64,000 nucleotides of DNA, from the NCBI GenBank assembly GCA_937864115.1, contig CALMII010000005.1, positions 124,001-188,000 on the forward strand, given 5' to 3'. The DNA is from an uncultured Steroidobacter sp. (GTDB lineage: Bacteria > Pseudomonadota > Gammaproteobacteria > Steroidobacterales > Steroidobacteraceae). Numbering within the stretch: the first letter of the stretch is position 1; every line of letters starts with the position of its first letter. The notes beneath the pieces are model-generated. The model was given only the letters and a program-made list of their open reading frames with translations. It ran no database searches and was not told the origin of the DNA. Below, in pieces: positions 26,779-35,727 of the stretch. Made by a program: the position numbers and the translations under genes.

Positions 26779-27894
26779 TCACTCGGTCACATCGATGACG
26801 GGCGCTTGCGGCGGCCGGGCTCCAGCACGCCGCGCTGCTTTCAGCTGGAAGATATAGGTAAGCACCTGCGCCACCGCAACATACACCGACGCCGGCACTT
26901 CGCCGCCGATATCCACATTCTTGTAAAGCACCCGCGCCAACGGCGGCGCCTCGAAGATCGGCACCGCATGTTCGGTACCGATTTCACGGATCCGCGCCGC
27001 GACCAGGTCGACACCCTTCGCAACGACGATCGGCGCGCGCATGCGTTTCTCGTCGTACTTCAGCGCGACGGCGAAGTGCGTCGGGTTGGTGACGATCACA
27101 TCCGCCTTCGGCACGTCCTGCATCATGCGCTGGCGCGCCATCTGCTGCTGCAGCTGGCGGATGCGGCCCTTCACTTCCGGCGAGCCCTCGCTTTCCTTCA
27201 TCTCGCGCCGCACTTCTTCCTTGGTCATCTTGAGCTGCTTGGCGTATTGCCAGAGCTGGTACGGCACGTCGACGCCGGCGATCAGCAGCATGCCGCAGGA
27301 AATCAGGATCAGCGCGCTGCCGCTCAGGGTGAAGGCATGCATGATTGCCTGCGCCGTGGGCTCGCGACCCAGGCCCAGCAGTTCGGCGGTATCGCGCCAC
27401 AGCACCAGGGTTGCGATCACGGCCACGACGCCGAACTTCGCCAGTGCCTTCATCAGTTCCACGACGCTGCGCATCGCGAACATGCGCTTGATGCCCGACA
27501 GCGGGTTGAGCCGGTTGAACTGCGGCATCAGCGATTCGGTGCTGAAACTCCAGCCGCCCAGCGCCAGCGGCGCGAGCACGGCCACCAGCGCCAGCAACCC
27601 GAAGATCGGCAGGCACGCGATGAGTCCATCGAGAGCAGCGTTGGTCAGCGACGGCACGATCTGCGTCGCATCCATCGACTGTTCGCGCGTCAGCGTCAGC
27701 CCGCGCCGCATGAGCGAATGGATGTCGCCGCCGAGCTGGCCGCCCATCGAGGACAACGCGATGCCGCCCGTCATCAACACGGCCGCCGCACTCAGATCGC
27801 GAGAACGAGGAATTTGCCCTTTGCGGCGCGCCTCCTCCAGGCGCTTGGGAGTCGCGCTTTCGGTTTTTTCCTGACCGTCTTCGTTTTCGGCCAT
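26779..27894 (-). CDS. flhB: Flagellar export switch protein FlhB
   Basis: A 371-residue protein. The cytoplasmic N-terminus EKTESATPKRLEEARRKGQI is the FlhB signature. Four membrane helices follow, then a charged linker and the self-cleaving cytoplasmic domain with NPTH at N270-P271. Cleavage there lets FlhB change from rod/hook to filament export once FliK senses hook length. The C-terminal tail is Pro/Arg-rich. It follows fliR across a repeat hairpin and ends the fliL-to-flhB run. Confidence 0.95.
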   Translation of the reverse strand: MAENEDGQEKTESATPKRLEEARRKGQIPRSRDLSAAAVLMTGGIALSSMGGQLGGDIHSLMRRGLTLTREQSMDATQIVPSLTNAALDGLIACLPIFGLLALVAVLAPLALGGWSFSTESLMPQFNRLNPLSGIKRMFAMRSVVELMKALAKFGVVAVIATLVLWRDTAELLGLGREPTAQAIMHAFTLSGSALILISCGMLLIAGVDVPYQLWQYAKQLKMTKEEVRREMKESEGSPEVKGRIRQLQQQMARQRMMQDVPKADVIVTNPTHFAVALKYDEKRMRAPIVVAKGVDLVAARIREIGTEHAVPIFEAPPLARVLYKNVDIGGEVPASVYVAVAQVLTYIFQLKAARRAGARPPQAPVIDVTE

Positions 27895-27911
27895 GGGGAG
27901 CTACCGCGAGG

Positions 27912-28006
27912 GGACAGACGACAGGCGACAGGCGACAGGCGACAGCCAGAACGCGACTGCTCCTCTGACTGTAGCCTGTAGCCTGCAGCCTGTAGCCTGT
28001 AGCCTG
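27912..28006. repeat. 7-base-period inverted repeat between fliR and flhB
   Basis: (GACGACA GGCGACA GGCGACA GGCGACA) from 27912, with the opposite arm (TGTAGCC)n ending at 28006, 4 bases from the fliR stop. Unit G-T/A variation between the arms means some G-U and mismatched pairs. Confidence 0.9.
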
Positions 28007-28010
28007 TTCT

Positions 28011-28784
28011 TCATTGCCCCAACAGTCCCTGTATCAACCCAAACGCCTCGCCCAGCGCGCCGACAAACGTCGCCTGCACCGCCGGCAGGCCGATATAGAT
28101 GATGATCAGGCCGAAGATCAGCGAGATGGGGAAGCCGACCGCGAACAGGTTCAGCGACGGCGCGGCGCGGCTCATGACGCCGAAGGCCAGGTTCACGACC
28201 AGCAGCGCCGTCATGCCGGGCAGCGCCACCATCACGGCGCCGCTGAACAGTTGCGATCCCCACGCCACGACATTCCAGAGCTGTTCGGAGCCGAGTCCCT
28301 GCGCGCCGCTCGGCAGCGTGGTGAAACTCTGCGCCAGCAGCTCGATCAGGCGCAGATGGCCGTTGAGCGCGAGGAACGTGAGCGTGACGAGAATCATGTA
28401 GAGCTGACCGAGCACCGGCGTGCCCACGCCGCGCAGCGGGTCGACGTTGTAGGCAAATCCCAGGCCCATCGTGTTCGACAGCAGCTGCCCGCCCATCGCC
28501 AGCGCATCGAAGATGAGCTGCAGCACGAACGCGACGGCGACGCCGATGATGATCTGCTGGACCGTGGCGATGACGCCTTCGATGGAAAACGGCGTGATCG
28601 CAGGCACGGGAATCAGCGGACCGATGATGATGGCGACCGCTCCCGCCAGCAGCAGCCGCACGCGCGCCGGCACGAAGTTCGCGGCAAACACCGGCGCTGC
28701 GAGAAAACACGCACCGATCCGGATGAACGGAAAGAAGTACTGGACGAACCAGGCTTCGAGTTGGCCGGAGGTGAGGGAGAGCAT
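28011..28784 (-). CDS. fliR: Flagellar export gate protein FliR
   Basis: A 257-residue integral membrane protein with about six hydrophobic segments, beginning WFVQYFFPFIRIGACFLAAP. The conserved MGLGFAYNVDPLRG-type segment of FliR is present in the middle. FliR joins FliP and FliQ in the helical core of the export gate. There is no Shine-Dalgarno (the ATG follows CTCTCTCCCC), and a hairpin spans the gap from the fliQ stop. Confidence 0.92.
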   Translation of the reverse strand: MLSLTSGQLEAWFVQYFFPFIRIGACFLAAPVFAANFVPARVRLLLAGAVAIIIGPLIPVPAITPFSIEGVIATVQQIIIGVAVAFVLQLIFDALAMGGQLLSNTMGLGFAYNVDPLRGVGTPVLGQLYMILVTLTFLALNGHLRLIELLAQSFTTLPSGAQGLGSEQLWNVVAWGSQLFSGAVMVALPGMTALLVVNLAFGVMSRAAPSLNLFAVGFPISLIFGLIIIYIGLPAVQATFVGALGEAFGLIQGLLGQ

Positions 28785-28796
28785 GGGGAGAGAGGG

Positions 28797-28896
28797 GACA
28801 GGCGACAGGCGACAGGCTACAGGCGACAGCCAGAGAAGCGTCGAGGTTCTGGCTGTAGCCTGTAGCCTGTAGCCTGTAGCCTGTAGCCTGTAGCCT
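28797..28896. repeat. 7-base-period inverted repeat between fliQ and fliR
   Basis: (GGCGACA/GGCTACA)n from 28797 and five successive TGTAGCC units ending at 28896, 4 bases from the fliQ stop. The hairpin ends about 12 bases before the fliR ATG. Confidence 0.9.
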
Positions 28897-28899
28897 TCT

Positions 28900-29169
28900 T
28901 CATCCGATCAACCCCGGTATCGACTCGAACAACTCCCGCGTATAGCTCACCATCACCTTGAGCATCCACGGTCCCGCGATGACCAGCGTTGCGGCCATGC
29001 CGAGCAGCTTCGGGATGAACGACAGCGTCATTTCGTTGATCTGCGTCGCCGCCTGGAACACACCCACCAGCAGACCGATGAGCAGCGCGGCCAGCAGCAT
29101 CGGCGCAGCGAGCAGGATGGTGATTTCCAGCGCGCGCTGGGCGACGGTCATTACGGTTTCGGGAGTCAT
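28900..29169 (-). CDS. fliQ: Flagellar export gate protein FliQ
   Basis: An 89-residue protein, the usual FliQ length, with two membrane helices (TILLAAPMLLAALLIGLLVG and ATLVIAGPWMLKVMV) joined by the conserved FQAATQINEMTLSFIPK. Four copies assemble around the FliP/FliR core. No Shine-Dalgarno is visible before the ATG. Confidence 0.95.
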   Translation of the reverse strand: MTPETVMTVAQRALEITILLAAPMLLAALLIGLLVGVFQAATQINEMTLSFIPKLLGMAATLVIAGPWMLKVMVSYTRELFESIPGLIG

Positions 29170-29180
29170 GGTCGAGAAAC

Positions 29181-29279
29181 GGACAGGCAGCGGCGACAGG
29201 CGACAGGCGACAGGCGACAGGCAGAACCTCGGCGCTCCTCTGGCTGCAGCCTGTCGCCTGTAGCCTGTCGCCAGTAGCC
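29181..29279. repeat. 7-base-period inverted repeat between fliP and fliQ
   Basis: (GGCGACA)n from about 29191 and the opposite arm (TGTCGCC/TGTAGCC)n ending at 29279, 8 bases from the fliP stop and about 12 bases before the fliQ ATG on the other side. Confidence 0.88.
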
Positions 29280-29286
29280 CATGCCC

Positions 29287-30039
29287 CTACACATAAAAAC
29301 TCGCCGCCAACGTCCCCATCACCAGCGACCAGCCATCCACCAGCACGAACAGCATCAGCTTGAACGGCAGGGAGATGAGCACGGGCGACAGCATCATCAT
29401 GCCCATCGACATCAGGACGCTGGCGACCACGAGATCGATGATCACGAAGGGGATGAAAATCAGGAAGCCGATCTGGAACGCGGTCTTCAGTTCGCTGGTG
29501 GCGAACGCCGGGATCAGGATGCGCATCGGCACGTCTTCGGGCTTCTCGAAGCCCTGGCCGCCGGAGATGCGCACGAAGGTGGCGATGTCGCTTTCGCGGG
29601 TCTGGTCGAGCATGAAGCGCTTGAGCGGCACGCTTGCACGCTCAATCGCAACATTCGCATCAATGGTGCCCGCCATGTAGGGCTGCACGGCCTCGGTGTG
29701 GATGCGATCGATCACCGGACCCATGATGAACAGCGACAGGAACAGCGACAGGCCCATGATCACCTGGTTGGGCGGCGACTGGCCGGCGCCGAGCGCCTGA
29801 CGCAGCAGGCCGAGCACGATCACGATGCGCGTGAATGAAGTCATCATCAGCACGATGGCCGGCAGCATCGTCACTGCCGTCATCAGGATGAGGATCTGCA
29901 GCGTCAGCGAATAGGTCTGGCCGCCGTTCGGATTCGTGGTGACCGTGACGGCGTCGAGGCCGGGCGCGGCGGCGGAGGCCAGGCACGGCAGCAGCGCCAG
30001 CAGCAACGGCAGGCAGCGTTTGAAGAGGGAAGAAGTCAT
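29287..30039 (-). CDS. fliP: Flagellar export gate protein FliP
   Basis: A 250-residue protein with a cleavable signal peptide ([14 protein letters not shown]), the conserved [20 protein letters not shown] segment, a periplasmic domain, and membrane helices near the end including the [14 protein letters not shown] region. FliP forms the pentameric core of the export gate. It overlaps the fliO stop by 4 bases (ATGA). Confidence 0.95.
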   Translation of the reverse strand: MTSSLFKRCLPLLLALLPCLASAAAPGLDAVTVTTNPNGGQTYSLTLQILILMTAVTMLPAIVLMMTSFTRIVIVLGLLRQALGAGQSPPNQVIMGLSLFLSLFIMGPVIDRIHTEAVQPYMAGTIDANVAIERASVPLKRFMLDQTRESDIATFVRISGGQGFEKPEDVPMRILIPAFATSELKTAFQIGFLIFIPFVIIDLVVASVLMSMGMMMLSPVLISLPFKLMLFVLVDGWSLVMGTLAASFYV

Positions 30040-30548
30040 TTGAGTCCGAGACTGCGGCGCAGGATGGCGGCGAAGTCGACGCCCGGATGGCCCCCACCCT
30101 GCCCTCCCCCGGCGACCGGGGGAGGGTTAGGGAGGGGGCCAACCGGCGCAGGCAACACATGCAGCAGATTCACCTGCTGCTGCGTCACTCCCAGCAGCAA
30201 CTGCTGCTCACCCACCTGAATCACCACCGCACGCTCCTTCGGCCCGAGCGCCGTATCAGCAACGATCCGGATCGCACTGCCGCCGAACCGACCGAAGCCC
30301 TTGAACTTGCGCACCAGCCACGCGGCGACGAACACCAGCGCCAGCACCAGCGCCAGCGAGAACGTGACCTGCAACAGCGAGCCTGCACTCGTCGGAGAGA
30401 CGTGTTCGGTGGCCTGCGGCGCGGCGAAGGGTTTTTCGGCTGCGGAAGCGGAGAGAGCGACGAAGGTCACGGAAGTCACGAGGGCAAGAGCGCGCTGCGT
30501 CAGCGCACCGCCCGTTCTTTCGACCCTCGTCGCCTTCATGACTTTCAT
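30036..30548 (-). CDS. fliO: Flagellar export assembly protein FliO
   Basis: A 170-residue protein with one membrane helix ([20 protein letters not shown]) and the cytoplasmic FliO domain ([39 protein letters not shown]). FliO helps assemble the FliP ring. Two parts are repeat-derived: the leader before the helix reads [10 protein letters not shown], encoded by a 9-base GTCACGGAA-type repeat, and near the C-terminus the stretch [19 protein letters not shown] is encoded by the C/G-run intergenic repeat. The start at 30548 overlaps the fliN stop (TGATG). Confidence 0.85.
   Translation of the reverse strand: MKVMKATRVERTGGALTQRALALVTSVTFVALSASAAEKPFAAPQATEHVSPTSAGSLLQVTFSLALVLALVFVAAWLVRKFKGFGRFGGSAIRIVADTALGPKERAVVIQVGEQQLLLGVTQQQVNLLHVLPAPVGPLPNPPPVAGGGQGGGHPGVDFAAILRRSLGLK
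30087..30142. repeat. C/G-run palindrome inside fliO
   Basis: CCCCCACCCTGCCCTCCCCC, then GGCGACCGGGGGAGGGTTAG and GGAGGGGG: the intergenic CCCTCCCC family in frame in the fliO 3' end. Confidence 0.8.
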
Positions 30549-30889
30549 CACTTCAGCTTCTTGATCCGCTCGGCCGGCGAAATCACGTCCGTCAGCCGGA
30601 TGCCGAACTTCTCGTTCACGACGACGACTTCGCCGTGCGCGACCAGCGTGCCGTTGACGAACACGTCGAGCGGCTCGCCCGCGGCGCGATCGAGTTCGAC
30701 CACCGAGCCCTGGTTGAGCTGCAGCAGGTTGCGGATGGGAATGCGGGTGCGGCCGACTTCCATCGACAGCGTCACCGGAACGTCGAGGATGACTTCCAGG
30801 TTGACGTCACGCGATGCATCGCCGGTGCCCTTGTCCTGCAGGTCGCCGAATTCGGCGCGTGCTGCAGCATCGGATGACTTGGCGTTCAT
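30548..30889 (-). CDS. fliN: Flagellar motor switch protein FliN
   Basis: A 113-residue protein. The SpoA-type domain (about 25-110) shows VTLSMEVGRTRIPIRNLLQL, GEPLDVFVNGTLVAHGEVVV and FGIRLTDVISPAERIKKL, the standard FliN end. FliN forms the lower C-ring with FliM and binds CheY-P and FliH. It begins 24 bases after the fliM stop without a repeat in the gap. Confidence 0.95.
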   Translation of the reverse strand: MNAKSSDAAARAEFGDLQDKGTGDASRDVNLEVILDVPVTLSMEVGRTRIPIRNLLQLNQGSVVELDRAAGEPLDVFVNGTLVAHGEVVVVNEKFGIRLTDVISPAERIKKLK

Positions 30890-30913
30890 GAGTGTTTCCG
30901 TGAAAGAAGGTGA

Positions 30914-31921
30914 TCAGATCTTGTTGACGAGCAGCGTTTCCAGAATCTTCGGCTTGAAGCGGCTGACGCGTTCTTCGATCTGCACGGCCTGCTGGCCGTG
31001 CGAGAGGCCGAAGGTGCCGCGGAAGATCGGTACGTCCTCGGCCAGGACGGTCGCGCGCCCCGCGAAATCGCAGGGAATGATGTCGCCGGGCTGCAGATCC
31101 ATCAGCTGCTGCATGGTCAGCTTGCCGCGACCCAGCAGGGTCGAGAGCTCGACTTCGGCATCTTCGATTTCTTCCCGGAGCGCGATCGCCCAGCGTTCGT
31201 CGTGCTCGACGCGATCGCTCGCCACACCGGCATCGAGCAGTTCGCGCAGCGGTTCGATCATCGCGTAAGGCATGGTGATGTGGATCTCGCCGCCACCACC
31301 GTCCAGTTCGATGTGGAAGCTCGTCACCACGACGATTTCCGTCGGGCTCACGATGTTGGCGAAGTGCGGATTGATCTCGGAATTCAGGTATTCGATGTCG
31401 AGCTTGGCCACGTGCGACCAGGCTTCCTTCACGCCGGCGAAGACATGCTTCAGCAGCATGTGGATGATGCGGTTCTCGGTGGCGGTGAACTCGCGGCCTT
31501 CGATCTTGGCGAAGCGGCCATTGCCGCCGAAGAAGTTGTCGACGACGGTGAAGACGAACTTCGGATCCAGCACGATCAGCCCGGTGCCGCGCAGCGGCAG
31601 CACCCGCACCAGGTTCAAGCTGGTGGGAACGTGCAGCGAGTGCACGTACTCGCTGAACTTCTGCATCTTGATCGGCGCCACCGCCACTTCCGGCGCGCGG
31701 CGCAGCATGTTGAACAGGCTGGTGCGGAACAGGCGTGCGAAGCGCTCGTTGATCATCTCGAGCGTCGGCATGCGGCCGCGCACGATCCGCACCTGGTTGG
31801 TGAAATCGTAGTTGCGCGCCTCGCCGGGCGTTGCGTTGTCTTCGGTCTTGACCGCGCCGCTGTCTACGCCATGCAATAGCGCATCGATTTCGTCTTGGCT
31901 GAGTACGTCTTGGCCGGACAT
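30914..31921 (-). CDS. fliM: Flagellar motor switch protein FliM
   Basis: A 335-residue protein. The N-terminal CheY-binding peptide is present (LSQDEIDALL), then the CheC-like middle domain beginning ARLFRTSLFNMLRRAPEVAV, and the C-terminal SpoA domain (ELSTLLGRGKLTMQQLMDLQ; PIFRGTFGLSHGQQAVQI). FliM links FliG to the lower C-ring. The ATG follows ACTACTTTTT with no Shine-Dalgarno, and a hairpin fills the gap from fliL. Confidence 0.95.
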   Translation of the reverse strand: MSGQDVLSQDEIDALLHGVDSGAVKTEDNATPGEARNYDFTNQVRIVRGRMPTLEMINERFARLFRTSLFNMLRRAPEVAVAPIKMQKFSEYVHSLHVPTSLNLVRVLPLRGTGLIVLDPKFVFTVVDNFFGGNGRFAKIEGREFTATENRIIHMLLKHVFAGVKEAWSHVAKLDIEYLNSEINPHFANIVSPTEIVVVTSFHIELDGGGGEIHITMPYAMIEPLRELLDAGVASDRVEHDERWAIALREEIEDAEVELSTLLGRGKLTMQQLMDLQPGDIIPCDFAGRATVLAEDVPIFRGTFGLSHGQQAVQIEERVSRFKPKILETLLVNKI

Positions 31922-31930
31922 AAAAAGTAG

Positions 31931-32028
31931 TGAGTGACGAGGGTGACGAAAGTTACGTATGTGACGAGGGTGAGGATCCGGACTGTCTTGCCTTCGTGAC
32001 TTGCGTGACTGACGTCACCCTCGTCACT
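31931..32028. repeat. 9-base-period inverted repeat between fliL and fliM
   Basis: GAGTGACGAGGGTGACGAAA and related 9-base units from 31931; the opposite arm of GTGACTTGC/GTGACTGAC and GTCACCCTCGTCAC-type units ends at 32028, 10 bases from the fliL stop. The other end is 10 bases from the fliM ATG. Confidence 0.88.
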
Positions 32029-32037
32029 TCTCTTCCT

Positions 32038-32532
32038 TCACTGCATCACGAAACTCGTGAAGTAGAGCTGTTCGACCTTCGCGCCGTCGCCGCCCTGCGT
32101 GGTGATGACATTGCGGACCGCCTCGAGCGCCTTGGTGCGCAGCTGCTCCTTGCCTTCGGCCGTGCTGATCGTGTCGTACGTCTGCGTGCCGAACAGCATC
32201 AGCAGGTCGTTGCGGACCATCGGATCGTGCTGCTTGACCAGATCGGCCACCACGACATCGCGCGTCATGACTTCCACCGAGACCTGCAGGAAGCGCATCG
32301 CACCGCGCGACTCGAAGTTCGAGACGAAGGGCGGATCGAGCTTGACGTAGGTCGGCGGCAGCTTGGCCTTCGCCTGCTTGTGTTCGGCATCCGCCGTTGC
32401 TTCATCACCCTTCTTGCCGGTCATGAAGTAGACGCCCGTGCCTGCGGCGCCGGCCGCCAGCACGGCCACCAGGATCACCATGAACATTTTCGACCCTGAA
32501 CGCGGGGCGGGAGCGGCGACGGCTTCGGACAT
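32038..32532 (-). CDS. fliL: Flagellar basal-body protein FliL
   Basis: A 164-residue protein: one membrane helix (MFMVILVAVLAAGAAGTGVY) near the N-terminus and a periplasmic stomatin-like domain (PPTYVKLDPPFVSNFES; RFLQVSVEVMTRD). FliL supports the stator units. GAGGATC precedes the start, and a perfect sigma-54 site lies 36 bases upstream, so fliL begins a unit running fliLMNOPQR-flhB. Confidence 0.93.
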   Translation of the reverse strand: MSEAVAAPAPRSGSKMFMVILVAVLAAGAAGTGVYFMTGKKGDEATADAEHKQAKAKLPPTYVKLDPPFVSNFESRGAMRFLQVSVEVMTRDVVVADLVKQHDPMVRNDLLMLFGTQTYDTISTAEGKEQLRTKALEAVRNVITTQGGDGAKVEQLYFTSFVMQ

Positions 32533-32567
32533 CGACAGGATCCTCGACGAATGACTGCCCCTTGATT

Positions 32568-32583
32568 AGCAAGGCGCGTGCCA
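32568..32583 (-). promoter_or_regulatory. Sigma-54 promoter for fliL
   Basis: Minus strand TGGCAC-GCGCC-TTGCT is an exact match to TGGCAC-N5-TTGCW, 36 bases before the fliL start. Probably activated by FleQ. Confidence 0.85.
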
Positions 32584-32714
32584 CGGATCGCGAGAGTGCG
32601 CCAAATGCCTTTAAAACAAGGGTTTCAGCGCTTCCGTCGAGTGTGAACTGTGCACGTGCGCCGGAAAGTTGGCGCAGCGAGTGTGACGATCAGCACACTG
32701 TTCTCTTCCCTCCT

Positions 32715-32770
32715 CTGTGGGTCAGGCTTCAGCCTGACATCTTCAGGCCGGCTAAAGCCGGCCCCACAGG
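32715..32770. repeat. GCTTCAGCC bipartite palindrome downstream of fliK
   Basis: CTGTGGGTCAGGCTTCAGCC (continuing TGAC) and GGCCGGCTAAAGCCGGCCCC with ACAG; 15 bases after the fliK stop and upstream of the fliL promoter, as expected for a transcript end. Confidence 0.85.
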
Positions 32771-32784
32771 AAGAGGAGGAGTGG

Positions 32785-33696
32785 TCAGACGTACTCGTCG
32801 ACCAACCCAAGGCGCGAGGCGATCTGAACCGACGTGACTTCCGTCTCACTCCCGCCGCCCAGCGGGTCGTTCATCGCGCCGGTGGACGACTGCCGCGACT
32901 GCTCGCGCGGCGCATCGTGATGCACGCCGGCATCCGCCAGCGACAGCCCCTGCGAGGCAAACAGTTCGCGCAGACGCGGCAACGCCTGTTCGATCGCTGC
33001 ACGCGTATCGGCGTGAGCCGATCCGAACCACACCGACGCCTGATCGTCGCGCACGGCAATGCGCACTTCGAGCGGCCCCAGGTGTTCGGGATTCAGGCGC
33101 AACGAGGCCGAATGCTGGCCGCGCTCGCTCATCAGCATCATGCGGGTGCTCAGTTCATCGGCCCACTGCGAGCTGCCGACGGTGCTGTGCAGGGTGCGCG
33201 TCGGACCGGGATCGGGAGCAGCAGTGATCCGCAACTGCTGCGATACATCGCTCGACAGGTGCGGCTGCTGCGATCCCGTCGTCGCTGCGTCCGTCTGCTG
33301 GGTATCGACGCCATTCGCGGCGTCGAGCAGGGTCTTCGCGAGCGTCGCATCCGCGGCAGCGGACGAGGCTTTCGGCGTCGACGTCGCAACGGCCGCGATC
33401 CCGGCGTCGGCCCCCTGCCCCTGCGGCGGCTGCGTCACTGGCAATGTGACCACCGGCACCGGGACGCCCGTGATCGCGGCGGCATCCTGCGCCGCCGTTT
33501 CAGTATCGACGTCGGTCTCCGTGGCCGCCGCCGGCGCCGCGGATTTGCCGCCCGTCTGCGCCACCGGCGCACCGAGCAGTTGCCCGAGCATGAGCAGAAA
33601 GTCGCCGGCAGCGACTTCGGTCGCCTGCGCGCCCGCCGAAGCCGGCGCCGCAGCGGCCGGAGCCGCGGGAATCGTGGGTGTGCTCATTGCGATCAT
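32785..33696 (-). CDS. fliK: Flagellar hook-length control protein FliK
   Basis: A 303-residue protein. The N-terminal two thirds are Ala/Pro/Gln-rich and low in complexity; the C-terminal globular domain has the FliK signature LRLNPEHLGPLEVRIAVRDD and continues ALPRLRELFASQGLSLADAG. FliK measures hook length and makes FlhB switch substrates. It overlaps the fliJ stop (ATGATC). Confidence 0.9.
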   Translation of the reverse strand: MIAMSTPTIPAAPAAAAPASAGAQATEVAAGDFLLMLGQLLGAPVAQTGGKSAAPAAATETDVDTETAAQDAAAITGVPVPVVTLPVTQPPQGQGADAGIAAVATSTPKASSAAADATLAKTLLDAANGVDTQQTDAATTGSQQPHLSSDVSQQLRITAAPDPGPTRTLHSTVGSSQWADELSTRMMLMSERGQHSASLRLNPEHLGPLEVRIAVRDDQASVWFGSAHADTRAAIEQALPRLRELFASQGLSLADAGVHHDAPREQSRQSSTGAMNDPLGGGSETEVTSVQIASRLGLVDEYV

Positions 33697-34136
33697 CGCT
33701 CCGTCCGCGCTGCCTTCAGCAGCGCCCTCTCATCGATCTCGTTCTGTTCGCGTTTGTCCGCCGCCCGGCGCTCTTCGTCGCGCCACTTGTCGGCGACATG
33801 GTCGAGCGCCTTGCTGCGCTTCGCCGCTTCCTGCCAGCGCAGGCGCTCGGCATCACTGTCGTGACGCGTGCGACTCACGATGGCCCGCTGCTGGCGGATG
33901 GCATCGTTCAGTCGTGCCAGGAATGCCTGGTAATCCCGCAGTTCCGTCACGCCGATACCCGACGCAACTCGCCCGGTGTACTGACGCTGATAGTCGGCGG
34001 CGTAGCTCTCCAGATCCGACAGCTTCGCCTCGGCCTCGCGCTGGCTGCGCTCCGCGGCAGCTACACGCTGCGCCGCGCGACGCTCGGCGTCGTCGGCGAG
34101 GTTCTGGACGGGCTGCAATCGATCGGCGCGGCGCAT
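33693..34136 (-). CDS. fliJ: Flagellar export chaperone FliJ
   Basis: A 147-residue, almost wholly helical coiled-coil protein, as expected for FliJ: N-terminal MRRADRLQPVQNLADDAERR, central LRDYQAFLARLNDAIRQQ, basic C-terminus. FliJ is the central stalk of the FliI ATPase and contacts FlhA. The start at 34136 is preferred to a longer frame because it has GGTGAG upstream and the canonical length. Confidence 0.88.
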   Translation of the reverse strand: MRRADRLQPVQNLADDAERRAAQRVAAAERSQREAEAKLSDLESYAADYQRQYTGRVASGIGVTELRDYQAFLARLNDAIRQQRAIVSRTRHDSDAERLRWQEAAKRSKALDHVADKWRDEERRAADKREQNEIDERALLKAARTER

Positions 34137-34182
34137 GACTGACTCACCCAGCCCCGACCGCAAAACCGTCCTGTCCTTTCTT

Positions 34183-34236
34183 CTGCAGGTCAGGCTTCAG
34201 CCTGACTCTGAAGGCCGGCTTAAGCCGGCCCCACAG
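34183..34236. repeat. GCTTCAGCC bipartite palindrome between fliI and fliJ
   Basis: CTGCAGGTCAGGCTTCAGCC (continuing TGAC) and GGCCGGCTTAAGCCGGCCCC with ACAG. This copy is inside an operon, not at its end. Confidence 0.85.
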
Positions 34237-34262
34237 CGAGAGAAGCCGCAGCAACCGGCCGA

Positions 34263-35618
34263 TCACTTCCCTTCCCCCGTCACCGCCTGCAACGCCGCGA
34301 TACTCTCCTCGTAAGCCACCTTCTCCCGCATGTCCTGCTGCAGGAACTGCTGGATCGCCGGCCACTGCGCGATCGCCGCATCGATGCGCGGATCGGAACC
34401 CTTCTGATAGGCCCCGATCGCAATCAGATCCCGATTCTGCTGATACGACGACAGCGACTGCCGCAGCCGTCGCGCCATCGCACTGTGTTCCGCCGGCACG
34501 ATCTCGTGCATGGCACGACTGATCGACGCTTCCACATCGATCGCCGGATACTGCCCCGCCTCCGCGATACGTCGCGACAGCACGATGTGTCCGTCGAGAA
34601 TGGCGCGCGCCGAGTCGGCGATCGGATCCTGCTGATCGTCGCCTTCGGTCAGTACCGTATAAAAAGCCGTGATCGAGCCGCTGCCTTCGGCCCCGTTGCC
34701 CGCGCGCTCGACGATCTGCGGAATGCGCGCGAACACCGACGGCGGATAGCCCTTGGTCGCCGGCGCCTCGCCGATCGCCAGACCGATCTCGCGCTGCGCC
34801 TGCGCCACGCGCGTCAGCGAATCCATGATGAGCAGCACGCTCTTGCCCTGGTCGCGGAAGTACTCGGCGATGGCCGTCGCGCGCCACGCGCCGTGCAGAC
34901 GCATCAGCGGCGGATTGTCCGCCGGCGTCGCCACGACGACGGCGCGATCGCGATCCTTGCGTCCCAGAATGCGCTCGACGAATTCCTTCACTTCGCGGCC
35001 GCGCTCGCCGATCAGCCCGACGACGATCACGTCCGCGCTGGTGAAGCGCGCCATCATGCCGAGCAGCACGCTCTTGCCGACGCCGCTGCCCGCGAACAGG
35101 CCGACGCGCTGCCCGCGGCCGACGGTGAGCACCGAATTGATCGCGCGCACACCGACGTCGAGCGGTTCACTGATCGGCTGGCGCGCCAGCGGATTGATCG
35201 GCACGCCGGTCAGGCGCACGCGATCCTCGCATTCGATCGGCCCCAGCCCGTCGAGCGGCTGCCCTGCCCCGTCGATGATGCGACCGAGCAAGGCCGGACC
35301 GACCGCCACCGTCTCCGCACCGACCCGCGGGATCACGCGCGCATTCGGCTTGAGTCCGTGGATGTCGCCGGTCGGCATGAGAAACAACCGGTCGCCCGCG
35401 AAGCCGACGACCTCCGCCTCGATCCGCGCGCCATCCGTCGCCATCACATCGCAACGATCGCCGACGGCCGCCTGACAACCCGACGCTTCGAGCGTCAGCC
35501 CGATCATGCGCGTCAGCACGCCTTCCACCGGCGGCGGCGGCACGCGCTCGACCTTGCGCTGGAGCTGGTCCAGTTGCTTCAGCCAGTTCGGTGCGCGGTT
35601 GGTTGTGGGGTTGTTCAT
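34263..35618 (-). CDS. fliI: Flagellum-specific ATPase FliI
   Basis: A 451-residue protein related to F1-beta. Walker [18 protein letters not shown], Walker [17 protein letters not shown], then the typical [20 protein letters not shown]. The C-terminus has the helical domain for the hexamer. FliI with FliH and FliJ delivers substrates to the gate. The start at 35618 ([10 protein letters not shown]) is chosen; no Shine-Dalgarno precedes it and a repeat hairpin sits upstream. Confidence 0.95.
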   Translation of the reverse strand: MNNPTTNRAPNWLKQLDQLQRKVERVPPPPVEGVLTRMIGLTLEASGCQAAVGDRCDVMATDGARIEAEVVGFAGDRLFLMPTGDIHGLKPNARVIPRVGAETVAVGPALLGRIIDGAGQPLDGLGPIECEDRVRLTGVPINPLARQPISEPLDVGVRAINSVLTVGRGQRVGLFAGSGVGKSVLLGMMARFTSADVIVVGLIGERGREVKEFVERILGRKDRDRAVVVATPADNPPLMRLHGAWRATAIAEYFRDQGKSVLLIMDSLTRVAQAQREIGLAIGEAPATKGYPPSVFARIPQIVERAGNGAEGSGSITAFYTVLTEGDDQQDPIADSARAILDGHIVLSRRIAEAGQYPAIDVEASISRAMHEIVPAEHSAMARRLRQSLSSYQQNRDLIAIGAYQKGSDPRIDAAIAQWPAIQQFLQQDMREKVAYEESIAALQAVTGEGK

Positions 35619-35631
35619 GATTGAGAGACGG

Positions 35632-35727
35632 AAAATGGCCGCAAAAAGGCGCAAAGGTCACAAAGTGAAGAAGGATCTGTCTTCGACTTCCGATTACCTT
35701 GTGCGTTTTTTGCGCCTTTTTGCGGCT
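35632..35727. repeat. 9-base-period inverted repeat between fliH and fliI
   Basis: ATGGCCGCAAAAAGGCGCAA (from 35635) and the reverse complement TTGCGCCTTTTTGCGGCTAT at about 35709-35728, with a loop of about 45 bases. Same family as 4729-4865. The distal end touches the fliH stop codon. Confidence 0.9.
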
